Source: VSJD01 sp041653875
GTDB lineage: Bacteria > Verrucomicrobiota > Kiritimatiellia > JAAZAB01
Direction of reading: 5' to 3'
NCBI GenBank assembly: GCA_041653875.1
Contig: JBAZEM010000001.1
Coordinates: forward strand, 124,001-188,000
Length of the DNA: 64,000 nt
Part shown: positions 35,939 through 44,535 of the stretch, piece by piece
Position numbering within the stretch: the stretch's first letter is position 1
Layout: each line of letters starts with the position of its first letter
Translations under genes and position numbers: made by a program
The notes under the pieces: generated by a model
Told to the model about the DNA's origin: nothing
The model's database searches: none
What the model saw: only the letters and a program-made list of their open reading frames with translations

Positions 35939-38119
35939 ATGGCGGCTTTTATCAATGTTTCCAACCGCCTGCCCGTCACCCTGGGCGCAACCCTTGCGAA
36001 ATCATCGGGCGGCCTGGTGGCCGCCCTCGAGGAGTTGCAGTCTGCCACCCCGTTCACCTGGATCGGCTGGCCGGGCCAGGCGGCGGACGATGCCCGGCCG
36101 GAAGAAATCGAAGCGTCGCTCAAAAAACAATTCGGCTATGTGCCCGTGTTTTTGTCCGCCGATGAAGTGGCGGCGTACTACCATGGTTTTTCGAACGCGA
36201 GCCTCTGGCCGCTGTTGCATTCCTTTCCCGACCGCATGCGTTATGAAGAAAAATGGTGGACCGCCTACCGCGAGGTCAACCGGCGCTTCGCCGATAAAAT
36301 CGTCGCGGCCGCGGGAAAAGACGAGACGATCTGGGTGCACGATTATCATCTCCTGCTTGTTCCGGCGGAAGTGCGCGCGCGCCGCCCGGATTTGCGGATC
36401 GGATTTTTCCTGCACACGCCCTTTCCCTCCTCCGAGTTGTTCCGTTGCCATCCCCGGCGCAGGGAATTGCTGGAAGGCCTGCTGGGCGCCGATCAGATCG
36501 GTTTCCACACGTACGGGTATCTGCGGCATTTCAAAAGCACCCTCCTGAGGATTCTCGGCCTTGAATCGGAAATGGACTATACGGCGCACGCCGGCCGGAA
36601 AGTGTTCACTTCCGTCTATCCGATCGGCATCAACGCCGACAAATTTGCCGCGGAACTGGCCCGTCCCGGGTTTCAACGGCTGAGAAACGAGGTGCGCGGA
36701 CAATACGGCAACCAACGCCTGGTGCTCAGCGTCGAGCGCCTGGACTACACCAAGGGGCTGGACCGGCGCCTGCAGGCGATCGACTTGTTTCTCGCCAATT
36801 GCCCCGAAAAGGGGCGCGTCGCTTTCGTCCTGATTTGCGTGCCGTCGCGCGAGGAAATCCCCGCTTACCAGGAACTGCTGGCCACGATCGAAAGCCAGGT
36901 GGGCCAGATCAACGGCCGGCACGCCACCGTGGGCCACACCCCGCTGCATTTCCTGCACCGGCCGATCGACTTCGGCGAGTTGTGCGCGCTCTATTCGATT
37001 TCCGAGGTCATGCTGGTTACCTCCCTGCGCGACGGCATGAATCTGGTCGCCAAGGAATACGCGGCCTGCCAGATGGAAGAGCCGGGGGTCCTGCTGCTGA
37101 GCGAGTTCGCCGGCGCGGCCGAGGAGCTGGTCAACGCGCTCATCGTCAATCCTTACAACATCGAGGAAGTGGCCGGGCGTCTCCGCGAGGCGTTGAACAT
37201 GCCCGCGGCGGAAAGGCGTTTTCGCATGCTCCAGATGCAAAATCGGGTGCGCCGGTTTGACGCCCGTTACTGGGCGGAGCGGTTTCTGGCGGATCTGCGC
37301 GCCCGCGTCTTACCGCCGGAAAACGCGCCGGCTTTCGCCCCGGCCGAGCTGAAGGACATCATGGCGCGCTTTGCCGCTTCCCGGCGCCGGGCCATTTTCC
37401 TGGACTACGACGGCACCTTGCGCGAACTGCAGCGCCGCCCTGAAGCGGCCGCGCCCACGCCGGAGATCGCGGCGTTGCTCGAACGCCTGGCGGCCGACCC
37501 GGCCAACGCCGTTTTCCTGATCAGCGGCCGGCAAGCGGCGGACCTTGACGCCTGGTTCGGCGGGTTGCCGATCGGCCTGATTGCGGAGCACGGCTACAGC
37601 TTCCGCGACGCCGGGCAAAAGGAATGGAAAGTTTTCGATCCAGAGGCCGATTTATCCTGGAAACCGCGCATCCTCGATGTTTTTTTCAACTACGAAGGAA
37701 CCACGCCGGGAAGTTGGGTGGAGGAAAAACACGCCTCGCTGGTCTGGCATTTCCGCGGGACCGACCCGGAATTCGGCTTGACCAAGGCGCGCCAGCTCGT
37801 GAGCGACCTTTCCGAGATGACGCACAACCTGCCGGTCACGGTGCGGCACGGCAATAAGATCGTGGAGGTTTGTTCGATCCAGGCGGACAAGGCCATGGCC
37901 GTGAAAAAATTCATCCAGGAAAATTCGTTCGACCTGGTAATCTGCGCCGGGGACGATCAGACCGACGAGGCGATGTTCCACGTGGAGGCGGCCAACCTGA
38001 TCGGCATCAAGGTGGGCGCCGGGGACACGGCCGCCCGCTACCGCGTTTCCTCGCCGCAGGCCTTTCGCGCGCTCGTCGAAAAACTGTTGGCCGCCGGGCC
38101 GGGCTTCAGCGCGGCATAA
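35939..38119 (+). CDS. Bifunctional trehalose-6-phosphate synthase/phosphatase (OtsA-OtsB fusion)
   Basis: 726 residues. Residues 1-465 are GT20: VSNRLPVTLG, HDYHLLLVPAEVR, RLDYTKGLDRR and SLRDGMNLVAKEYAACQ. Residues 475-720 are a HAD phosphatase: FLDYDGTLREL (nucleophile Asp), LISGRQAADL, IAEHGYSF and CAGDDQTDEAMF. Joins UDP-glucose to glucose-6-phosphate, then removes the phosphate. The fusion is common in eukaryotes and some bacteria. Its 3' end overlaps the convergent glgA gene by 82 bp. Confidence 0.93.
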   Translation: MAAFINVSNRLPVTLGATLAKSSGGLVAALEELQSATPFTWIGWPGQAADDARPEEIEASLKKQFGYVPVFLSADEVAAYYHGFSNASLWPLLHSFPDRMRYEEKWWTAYREVNRRFADKIVAAAGKDETIWVHDYHLLLVPAEVRARRPDLRIGFFLHTPFPSSELFRCHPRRRELLEGLLGADQIGFHTYGYLRHFKSTLLRILGLESEMDYTAHAGRKVFTSVYPIGINADKFAAELARPGFQRLRNEVRGQYGNQRLVLSVERLDYTKGLDRRLQAIDLFLANCPEKGRVAFVLICVPSREEIPAYQELLATIESQVGQINGRHATVGHTPLHFLHRPIDFGELCALYSISEVMLVTSLRDGMNLVAKEYAACQMEEPGVLLLSEFAGAAEELVNALIVNPYNIEEVAGRLREALNMPAAERRFRMLQMQNRVRRFDARYWAERFLADLRARVLPPENAPAFAPAELKDIMARFAASRRRAIFLDYDGTLRELQRRPEAAAPTPEIAALLERLAADPANAVFLISGRQAADLDAWFGGLPIGLIAEHGYSFRDAGQKEWKVFDPEADLSWKPRILDVFFNYEGTTPGSWVEEKHASLVWHFRGTDPEFGLTKARQLVSDLSEMTHNLPVTVRHGNKIVEVCSIQADKAMAVKKFIQENSFDLVICAGDDQTDEAMFHVEAANLIGIKVGAGDTAARYRVSSPQAFRALVEKLLAAGPGFSAA

Positions 38120-39552
38120 ACCTCCGAATATTCCCGCGCCGCTTTATCCCATGAAAAATCGCGCCGCATGGCCTGACGGCGCAGGAGCGCAATATGGCGC
38201 GGCCGGTCGAACCATGTCGAAACGGCCCACCCGATGGTGTTATACAAGGCCCGCGGCGCGGCATCCTGGAACTTGAAGCCGGTCCCCCGGCCGGAAGCCT
38301 CATCGTAATTTTCCACCGTGTCGGCCAGGCCCCCGACCGCCCGCACAATCGGCAGCGTCCCATAAAGCATGGCGTACATCTGGGTCAGCCCGCATGGCTC
38401 GTACAAAGACGGCATCAGGAAAAAATCGCCGCCGGCCTCGATCAGATGGCTCAATTTATCGGAAAATTCGATCCGCGCGGCCGCGCGCCGGGGGTGACGG
38501 CGCGCTAAATTCAGCAGAAAACTTTCGAAAAACCGGTCGCCGGTTCCCAGGGCGACAAACTGGATGGCCATATTGTCCAGGACGCGGGGCATGATTTCGG
38601 CCAGCAGTCCCAGGCCCTTCTGGCGCGCGAGCCGCGCGACGATGCCGAAAACCGGCAGGTCCGGTCTTTCGTCCAGACCGAATGTCCGTTGGAGCGCGGC
38701 CTTGCACACGGCCTTGCCGCCGGGCTCGGCGGCCGTGTAATGCGCCGGCAGCAACGGGTCGCGCGCGGGGTCCCATTCCGCATAATCCACCCCGTTAAGG
38801 ATGCCCTTGAAATCGCGCTTGCGCTCCAGCAGTTCCGCGGTCAGCCCGCCGCCGGAGGAAAAATCGAGCAGTTCGCGGGCGTGGGTTGGCGACACGGTCG
38901 CAAGATAATCGGCGCATTTTATCCCGGCCTTGAGGAAGTTGATCCGGCCGAAATATTCCAGCTGCCCGGGAATGGAATCCGGCGGGCCGATTCCCAGATC
39001 GGACAAGGCCCCGGCGGGGAACAGGCCCTGGTAACCGATGTTGTGGATCGTCAAGACCGATGCCGCGCGGGCCGGGCGCGTTTCGGAATATTCCGCGGTT
39101 TTCAGGAAGAAAGGGAGCAAGGCCGTATGCCAGTCATGGCAATGAACGATATCCGGAATGAAGGGCCCGCTCCGGCATGTCTCCAGCGCGGCCCGGCAAA
39201 AAAAAGCGAAGCGCGCGGCGTTGTCGGGGTAATCGCCCGAGGTGTCGCCGTAAATGCCGGGGCGGTCGAAAAACCGCCCGCACTCGATGAAGCGGACGGG
39301 GACATCGGCCATCCGGCCGCTCCATACGGCGGCCGGATAATCGCGCGGCCCCATTTGCACCGTGAAAGGGCGCTCGAAGACAATTCCGTGCCGCGCCCGG
39401 TTCACGCCGGCGTAAAGCGGCAATACGATTCGCGCGTCATATCCCAGCCGCCGGAGGGCCTTCGGCAACGCGCCGGCCACGTCCGCCAGGCCGCCCACCT
39501 TGGCGAACGGCGCGCATTCGCTGACCACGAACAATATGCGGGTGGCAGTCAT
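38038..39552 (-). CDS. glgA: Glycogen synthase (ADP-glucose)
   Basis: 504 residues read from 39552. KVGGLADVAGALPKAL holds the KxGGL ADP-glucose motif; HCHDWHTALLPFFLK, ILNGVDYAEWDP, MPSLYEPCGLTQMYAMLYGT and RAVGGLADTV are GT5 blocks. It elongates alpha-1,4-glucan. It is the only minus-strand gene of the island and its last 27 codons overlap the trehalose fusion gene; the final residues past EVYAALKPG may be an overlap-derived extension. No glgC or glgB in the window. Confidence 0.93.
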   Translation of the reverse strand: MTATRILFVVSECAPFAKVGGLADVAGALPKALRRLGYDARIVLPLYAGVNRARHGIVFERPFTVQMGPRDYPAAVWSGRMADVPVRFIECGRFFDRPGIYGDTSGDYPDNAARFAFFCRAALETCRSGPFIPDIVHCHDWHTALLPFFLKTAEYSETRPARAASVLTIHNIGYQGLFPAGALSDLGIGPPDSIPGQLEYFGRINFLKAGIKCADYLATVSPTHARELLDFSSGGGLTAELLERKRDFKGILNGVDYAEWDPARDPLLPAHYTAAEPGGKAVCKAALQRTFGLDERPDLPVFGIVARLARQKGLGLLAEIMPRVLDNMAIQFVALGTGDRFFESFLLNLARRHPRRAAARIEFSDKLSHLIEAGGDFFLMPSLYEPCGLTQMYAMLYGTLPIVRAVGGLADTVENYDEASGRGTGFKFQDAAPRALYNTIGWAVSTWFDRPRHIALLRRQAMRRDFSWDKAAREYSEVYAALKPGPAANSFSTSARKACGEETR

Positions 39553-39924
39553 ATCGTAAACCCGTCAAAATCATAACAACCGCCCGCAAGAACGCAAGGC
39601 AACAACTCAGGCGGTCAGGAGTCGCTCATTGGGGGTGTAGATGCGGTTCGACAGAACCGCGGATTGCCGTTCTGGCGAACGGCCACTACACCTTAAGCCC
39701 GCAACCTAATTGGGTTGCCCGCCCCCATTTGCTGATCCATTACGGTAGTCAGGAGTCGCTCATTGGGGGTGTAGATGCGGTTCGACAGAACCGCGGATTG
39801 CCGTTCTAATCGGGTATTTCGAACCGGAATCTCAGCGCCTTCCCGATGGGGATGATCCGGCCGATCGGTTAACATTACACCAAAAGAAATCGCGAAAGCC
39901 GCCAAACCGGGAGCCGGCCAAAAC
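39553..39924. other. Repeat-filled gap with 60-bp direct duplication, no gene seen
   Basis: 372 bp between glgA (leftward) and DUF5752 (rightward), so it must hold divergent promoters, though no clear pair of boxes was found. Contains the inverted 59-bp palindrome and a 60-bp direct repeat. Confidence 0.55.
39615..39807. repeat. 60-bp direct duplication including palindrome copies 2 and 3
   Basis: 39615-39674 and 39748-39807 read identically, from GTCAGGAGTCGCTCATTGG through GCGGATTGCCGTTCT, at a 133-bp offset. The first continues to complete the 59-bp palindrome (39634-39692); the second stops at 39807. Looks like a local duplication of a repeat. Confidence 0.75.
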
Positions 39925-40599
39925 ATGAACGAAGCATCGCCCAAAGGCGCGTTTATTGTCAACGACTGCGCCGCGGCCATTATCGGCACCGGCAATCGGG
40001 CGCGGGACCTGCTGGAGTTGCGCTATCAATTGCTGGGCGTTCATCCCGGCTGCATTTATTATCATTTCTGGGGAACGCTGTTGCAACCCGGTTTCGAAAA
40101 TCCGGAATACCTGAACGACTTCGCCGAATGGGCCAACAGCGGACTGCGCGACGTCAAGCTGGCGGAAGAGCTCGGGGTGCTCGATCCGCTCGATTTCCCC
40201 GATCTGGACGCCCTGCGCCGGGAGATTGTCGAGGTCATTGACGAACACCTCGACGAAATAAAAATCGTGCCCTCCGCGCCGCCGGACCGCCAGTTCCATT
40301 TTAACCGGTCGCAGATCATTATTTTCGACACCAAGCGCTCGGCCGCGACTCTCCCGGAATTGGCGGAGCTGATCCCGCGGCTTTCCCCCGGCAGCGTGTT
40401 CTATCATTTCATCGATGCCCGGCGCCGGACCGAAAATGGCGAAGACGACTTTCGGGCGTGGCTGCGGGGGTATGGCGCGGCGCACGCGCCCCTGATCGAA
40501 AGCATCGCCCGCATCCATCCCTATTTCGCCTCGCTGTGCGCGTTGCGCGAACGCTTGGCCGCGGTCTTCGGCGAATATCTAAGCGGGGTGAAACAATGA
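39925..40599 (+). CDS. DUF5752 family protein
   Basis: 224 residues, mostly helical. Family-like blocks: NRARDLLELRYQLLGVHPGCIYYHFWG, EYLNDFAEWANSGLRDVKLAEELGVLDP, and GSVFYHFIDARRRT with FRAWLRGYG. The two similar YYHFWG/FYHFIDA segments suggest an internal duplication. DUF5752 has no known activity; I recall it beside trehalose synthases of this kind. It overlaps the treT start by 4 bp (ATGA), so a shared role, perhaps regulation, is likely. Confidence 0.75.
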   Translation: MNEASPKGAFIVNDCAAAIIGTGNRARDLLELRYQLLGVHPGCIYYHFWGTLLQPGFENPEYLNDFAEWANSGLRDVKLAEELGVLDPLDFPDLDALRREIVEVIDEHLDEIKIVPSAPPDRQFHFNRSQIIIFDTKRSAATLPELAELIPRLSPGSVFYHFIDARRRTENGEDDFRAWLRGYGAAHAPLIESIARIHPYFASLCALRERLAAVFGEYLSGVKQ

Positions 40600-41894
40600 A
40601 TTCCGGCCTCAATTCGGAGACGCTCCTGAAAAACTACGCGCCGATCACCGGGCCGGACATTATCGAGCAATTACGGCAGCTGGCGGAACCCATGGCGGGG
40701 ATGAAGGTCGTGCACGTCAATTCGACCCGGCTGGGCGGCGGCGTGGCCGAGATTCTCGCCAAACTCGTGCCGATGATGAATGAGCTCGGCCTGCAGGCGC
40801 GTTGGGAGGTTATCGGCGCCGAGCCGGTTTTCTACGAGTGCACCAAGACCATGCATAACGGTTTGCAGGGCAACGCCGTCAACCTGGCGGCGCATCTGCA
40901 AGACGCCTATCGCCGCATCAACGAGCGCAATGCGGAAGAATTGCGCGAAATTCTCGGCGAGGCCGACGTGGTCTTCATTCACGATCCGCAGCCCGCGCCG
41001 CTGCTGAAGCTGACGCCCAAGCGCAAAGGCAAATGGATCTGGCGCTGCCACATCGACATGAGCCATCCTTACCGTCCGGTGTGGAAATTCCTGCGGCCTT
41101 ATGTCCAGGACTACGACGCGAGCATCTTTTCCCTTTCCACCTTCGCGCAGCGGCTGTCCCACACCCAGTATCTCGTCCCGCCCAGCATCGATCCGCTTTC
41201 CGACAAAAACATCGAGCTGGACGAAAAGGAAATCGCCGGCCGGCGCGAACAATTCGGCCTGGACCCCGGCCGGCCGCTGATCGCGCAGATCTCGCGTTTC
41301 GACCGTTTCAAGGATCCGCTCGGCGTGATCCAGGCCTATCGTTATGCCAAGCGTTTCCTGCCGGCCCTGCAACTCGTGCTGGCCGGCGGCGAAGCCGCGG
41401 ACGATCCCGAAAGCGCACAAGTGCTGCGGGAGGTGAACGGCGCCGCCGAGAATGACCGCGATATTCACGTGCTCCTGCTGCCCCCGACGGCCAACCGCGA
41501 AATCAACGCCCTGCAGCGCGCCTGCGATATCGCCGTGCAAAAATCCGTCCGGGAAGGTTTCGGCCTGACGGTCACCGAGTCGCTCTGGAAAGGCAAGCCG
41601 GTGATCGGGGGCGACACGGGCGGCATCCGCCTCCAGGTCGTCAATCATCACACGGGATTTCTCGTGCGCACGCCGGAAGGGGCCGCGCTGCGGATTCAAT
41701 ATCTTTACGGCCATCCCGAGATCCGCAAACAGATGAGCGGCGTGGCCCGGGAATTCGTGCGCGAAAATTTCCTGCTGACCAGGCATCTGCGCGACTATCT
41801 GGCGATCATGTTCGCTTTGACGCATAATGTCGGCGAATGGATCGAAGCGCGCGGCCGCTACAGCATTATTACCGACCGGGCGCCGGCCACCTGA
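40596..41894 (+). CDS. treT: TreT-type trehalose synthase (GT4)
   Basis: 432 residues from ATG 40596, coupled to DUF5752. VVHVNSTRLGGGVAEIL, FIHDPQPAPLL, WIWRCHIDMSHPY, PPSIDPLSDKN, QISRFDRFKDPLGVI and KSVREGFGLTVTESLWKGKPVIGG match TreT, which transfers glucose from NDP-glucose directly onto glucose to give trehalose, reversibly. With OtsA-OtsB 2.5 kb upstream this gives two routes to trehalose. Maltose or kojibiose activity cannot be excluded from sequence. Confidence 0.88.
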   Translation: MNSGLNSETLLKNYAPITGPDIIEQLRQLAEPMAGMKVVHVNSTRLGGGVAEILAKLVPMMNELGLQARWEVIGAEPVFYECTKTMHNGLQGNAVNLAAHLQDAYRRINERNAEELREILGEADVVFIHDPQPAPLLKLTPKRKGKWIWRCHIDMSHPYRPVWKFLRPYVQDYDASIFSLSTFAQRLSHTQYLVPPSIDPLSDKNIELDEKEIAGRREQFGLDPGRPLIAQISRFDRFKDPLGVIQAYRYAKRFLPALQLVLAGGEAADDPESAQVLREVNGAAENDRDIHVLLLPPTANREINALQRACDIAVQKSVREGFGLTVTESLWKGKPVIGGDTGGIRLQVVNHHTGFLVRTPEGAALRIQYLYGHPEIRKQMSGVAREFVRENFLLTRHLRDYLAIMFALTHNVGEWIEARGRYSIITDRAPAT

Positions 41895-42130
41895 GCCATG
41901 GCGAATCCGGGCGGATGGCGCCGCCGGAGGCGGGTAAACTTTATGCGACGGCGGGAGGCGGATCCGCCTTCCGTCGGACAATCTTCTGTAGCCGCGCCCG
42001 TAAGGGCGTGGATTCTTCAGCGGCCACAAAATCAGGGTTTGCCCGGCCCAATCTCGGGTTTTCCCCGATGTTCAAACCGATCGTCTTGTGAAAAAATAAA
42101 GACAAGAAAAGCATTAAAAGGAGGTGTAAA

Positions 42131-42622
42131 ATGGCCGCAAAAGGCGGGATCGGAAATGTGAATGTCCGCGCCGAAAGATTCGTCGCCGGCCGGAGTATCG
42201 CGTTGGCGGCGGTACTGGCCGCCGGACTGATGACGGCGGGGTGCGCGGTTTTCGTTGTCGGCGCCGCCGCCGGCGCCGGCGCCGCGGGCGCGGCCTACAT
42301 CAAAGGGGATCTGCGGGCGCGCGTGAAGGCCGATCCGCGCGCCGTCGAAAAGGCGTCCCTGAAGGCGTTCGAAGTCCTGGATATCCGCAAGATATCGTCC
42401 GTCGGTTCCGCCGTGGATGCGGAGGTGATTGGGCGGACGGCGGCCGACAAGAAGGTCGCAATCAAGGCGAAAGCCGAGGCGGCGGACGAAAGTTCCGTGT
42501 CCATTCGGATCGACACCTTCGGCGATGAGCCTATGAGCCGCAGGATATACGATGAGATCGAAACGCGACTGCCGGACGCCGCGCGCGCGCTGGAGAAGGA
42601 ACTGAAAGGCAAACAGCCGTAA
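42131..42622 (+). CDS. DUF3568-type lipoprotein
   Basis: 163 residues; AAAAGGAGG before ATG 42131. Signal peptide with lipobox LMTAGC (Cys about 37), then a Gly/Ala-rich membrane-like stretch (FVVGAAAGAGAAGAAYIKGDL) and a charged domain with AEVIGRTAADKKVAIKAKAE and SIRIDTFGDEPMSRRIYDEI. The family is of unknown function and often lies in stress clusters. The long N-terminal extension before the hydrophobic core is unusual; a start at a later Met is not supported by a better ribosome site. Confidence 0.75.
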   Translation: MAAKGGIGNVNVRAERFVAGRSIALAAVLAAGLMTAGCAVFVVGAAAGAGAAGAAYIKGDLRARVKADPRAVEKASLKAFEVLDIRKISSVGSAVDAEVIGRTAADKKVAIKAKAEAADESSVSIRIDTFGDEPMSRRIYDEIETRLPDAARALEKELKGKQP

Positions 42623-42693
42623 CAAGGGCCCGGCGTGTTTCAGATAATTAACTTCTGTGCACCTTGGATTTCGCAGTTGTAGCCGCGAGACGA

Positions 42694-42729
42694 CCCGCCT
42701 GCAGCGCTTCGCGTAGCGATGCGGGCAGG
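42694..42729 (-). repeat. 36-bp hairpin repeat (copy 5)
   Basis: Same 36-bp unit, inverted relative to thiL, in the gap before the enzyme I gene. A further GCCGTCCGACGGC-type inverted block lies 40 bases on. Confidence 0.75.
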
Positions 42730-42873
42730 TAGGCTCGCGCGGACGCGGACGTCGGTCTGCCGTCCGACGGCTACAGAAGAAGTTGTCCCGCTTCGCGGGG
42801 TATTCAAGTGAAGTTATGTATCTGAATGTCTATGCCTGGGTTGTTGCGTTCGCGCAAAAAAAAGGGGGGTCCG

Positions 42874-44511
42874 ATGTCCGAGAACAAACCGGCCATGCTG
42901 CTTTCCGGGAAGGCGCTTTCTCCGGGCTTGGGTATGGGCGCGACGTTCATATACCGCGACGTCCTGACGCGTTTCGACGAGTTCTATGACATCGCGGAAT
43001 CGCAGGTCGAAGAGGAGCTGAAGCGCCTGGAGAAAGCGATCCGCAGAATCTCGGACGATCTGAATGTCTTGATCGGCCGGGTGAAAAGGGAGATGGATTC
43101 GGACCTCTCCGGCGTCTTCCAGGCGCACATCGCCATGGTGCAAGACGCCAGCTTGAAGGCGGAAGTGGAGAAAGAGATAAGGGGCGAATTGGTCAGCGCC
43201 GGCGCGGCGGTGCGGACGGTGTTCCGCCGCTGGGAACGCCGGTTTCGCGCGATGGAGGCGGAGGTCGCCAGACAAAAAGGCGACGACATGCGCGACCTGG
43301 CGCGCCGGCTTGTGTCCTCACTGGCCGGCATACGCTCGCATGGGCTGGAGAACCTTCCGCATGGCAGCGTGCTGGTGGCCAATCGCCTGCTGCCGTCCGA
43401 CACGGTGTTCCTGAGTTTCCGCGGCGCATCGGCCGCCATCCTTGAAGCTGGAGGCGCGGGTTCGCATGCCGCCCTGTTCGCGCGCGAGATCGGGCTTCCC
43501 TGCGTCGCCGGACTTCCCGGGGTTGTGGAGGCGGTTCCGCCCGGCGCGCTCGCTTTGGTGGACGCGGATGCCGCCGAGGTCATCGTCAATCCCAGCCGGG
43601 AGCAAGTGCAAGCGTTCGAGTCGAAGTGTCGGTTGCAGAAGCTGGCGGCATCCGAGGCGCTCGTTCATGTCCATGAGCCGGCCGTGACCAAAGACGGCCG
43701 GGTTATAACGGTCCTCGCGAACGTCGCGGGTCCGGACGACACGAAGAAAGCGATGGAGAACGGCGCCGCCGGCGTCGGTCTGTACCGCATCGAGCAGGCC
43801 TACCTGGGCCATCGGGCGCCGCCCGAAGCCGCCGAGCTTCTGGAAGAGATGCAAAAAACGCTGGCGCCGGTCAAGGGACTGCCGGTGTATGTAAGATTGC
43901 TGGACGTCGGAGCGGACAAACCCCTGCCTTTTATGGAATCGTTTAGAGAGAGCAATCCTTCGCTGGGGCGCCGCGGGATCCGTTTCCTTCTGGAATATCC
44001 GGACCTTCTGCAAACGCAGTTGGACGCTTTGCTCCGGCTATCCGCCGGCTTCGATTTGAACGTCCTCGTGCCGATGGTCACTCTGCCGGGCGACATGCAA
44101 AAGGTGCGGGACCTTTTGTTGAAATCGGCGGCGCGGCTCGGGATATCGCCCGCGCCGAAACTTGGGGCCATGATCGAAACGCCGGCGGCGGCCCTGGCCG
44201 CCGCCGATATCGTTCAATACGCCGAATTCCTGAGTTTCGGCACAAACGATCTCACGCAGTATTCCTTCGCGGCCGACCGGGAGAATGCGGCGGTGGACGC
44301 CTATTTCGACGACACGCGCGACGTCATCTTCAGATTGCTGCGAATCGTTCACGACGACGTGCCGCACATCCCCCTTTCCATTTGCGGGGAATTGGCCGGC
44401 CGCCCGAAATACACGGCGAGGCTCCTGGAATGCGGCATCGTTTCGCTGAGTGTCGCCCCGCCGTTGATTCCATCCATCAAAGAAGCCATTCGAAAATGCG
44501 GCGGCGCATAG
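42874..44511 (+). CDS. PTS enzyme I / phosphoenolpyruvate-protein phosphotransferase
   Basis: 545 residues from ATG 42874 (AAAGGGGGG upstream). EI N-terminal helical region with FQAHIAMVQDASLKAEV, phosphohistidine loop GGAGSHAALFAREIGLPCVAG (His about 209), and the PEP-binding barrel: VRLLDVGADKPLPF, SLGRRGIRFLLEYP, GAMIETPAAALAAADI, SFGTNDLTQYSFAADREN and ICGELAGRPKY. Normally passes phosphate from PEP to HPr, but no HPr or EII gene is present here. Several loops differ from EI of sugar PTS (GLYRIEQAYLG for GLFRTEFL), so a regulatory or PTS-Ntr-like role is possible. Confidence 0.87.
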   Translation: MSENKPAMLLSGKALSPGLGMGATFIYRDVLTRFDEFYDIAESQVEEELKRLEKAIRRISDDLNVLIGRVKREMDSDLSGVFQAHIAMVQDASLKAEVEKEIRGELVSAGAAVRTVFRRWERRFRAMEAEVARQKGDDMRDLARRLVSSLAGIRSHGLENLPHGSVLVANRLLPSDTVFLSFRGASAAILEAGGAGSHAALFAREIGLPCVAGLPGVVEAVPPGALALVDADAAEVIVNPSREQVQAFESKCRLQKLAASEALVHVHEPAVTKDGRVITVLANVAGPDDTKKAMENGAAGVGLYRIEQAYLGHRAPPEAAELLEEMQKTLAPVKGLPVYVRLLDVGADKPLPFMESFRESNPSLGRRGIRFLLEYPDLLQTQLDALLRLSAGFDLNVLVPMVTLPGDMQKVRDLLLKSAARLGISPAPKLGAMIETPAAALAAADIVQYAEFLSFGTNDLTQYSFAADRENAAVDAYFDDTRDVIFRLLRIVHDDVPHIPLSICGELAGRPKYTARLLECGIVSLSVAPPLIPSIKEAIRKCGGA

Positions 44512-44535
44512 CACCTTAAAACAGGAGGCGGCATT

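Noticed and set aside
6975..42729. 36-bp repeats considered as CRISPR repeats
   Set aside because: They are single copies kilobases apart, in both orientations, some inside genes; there is no array.
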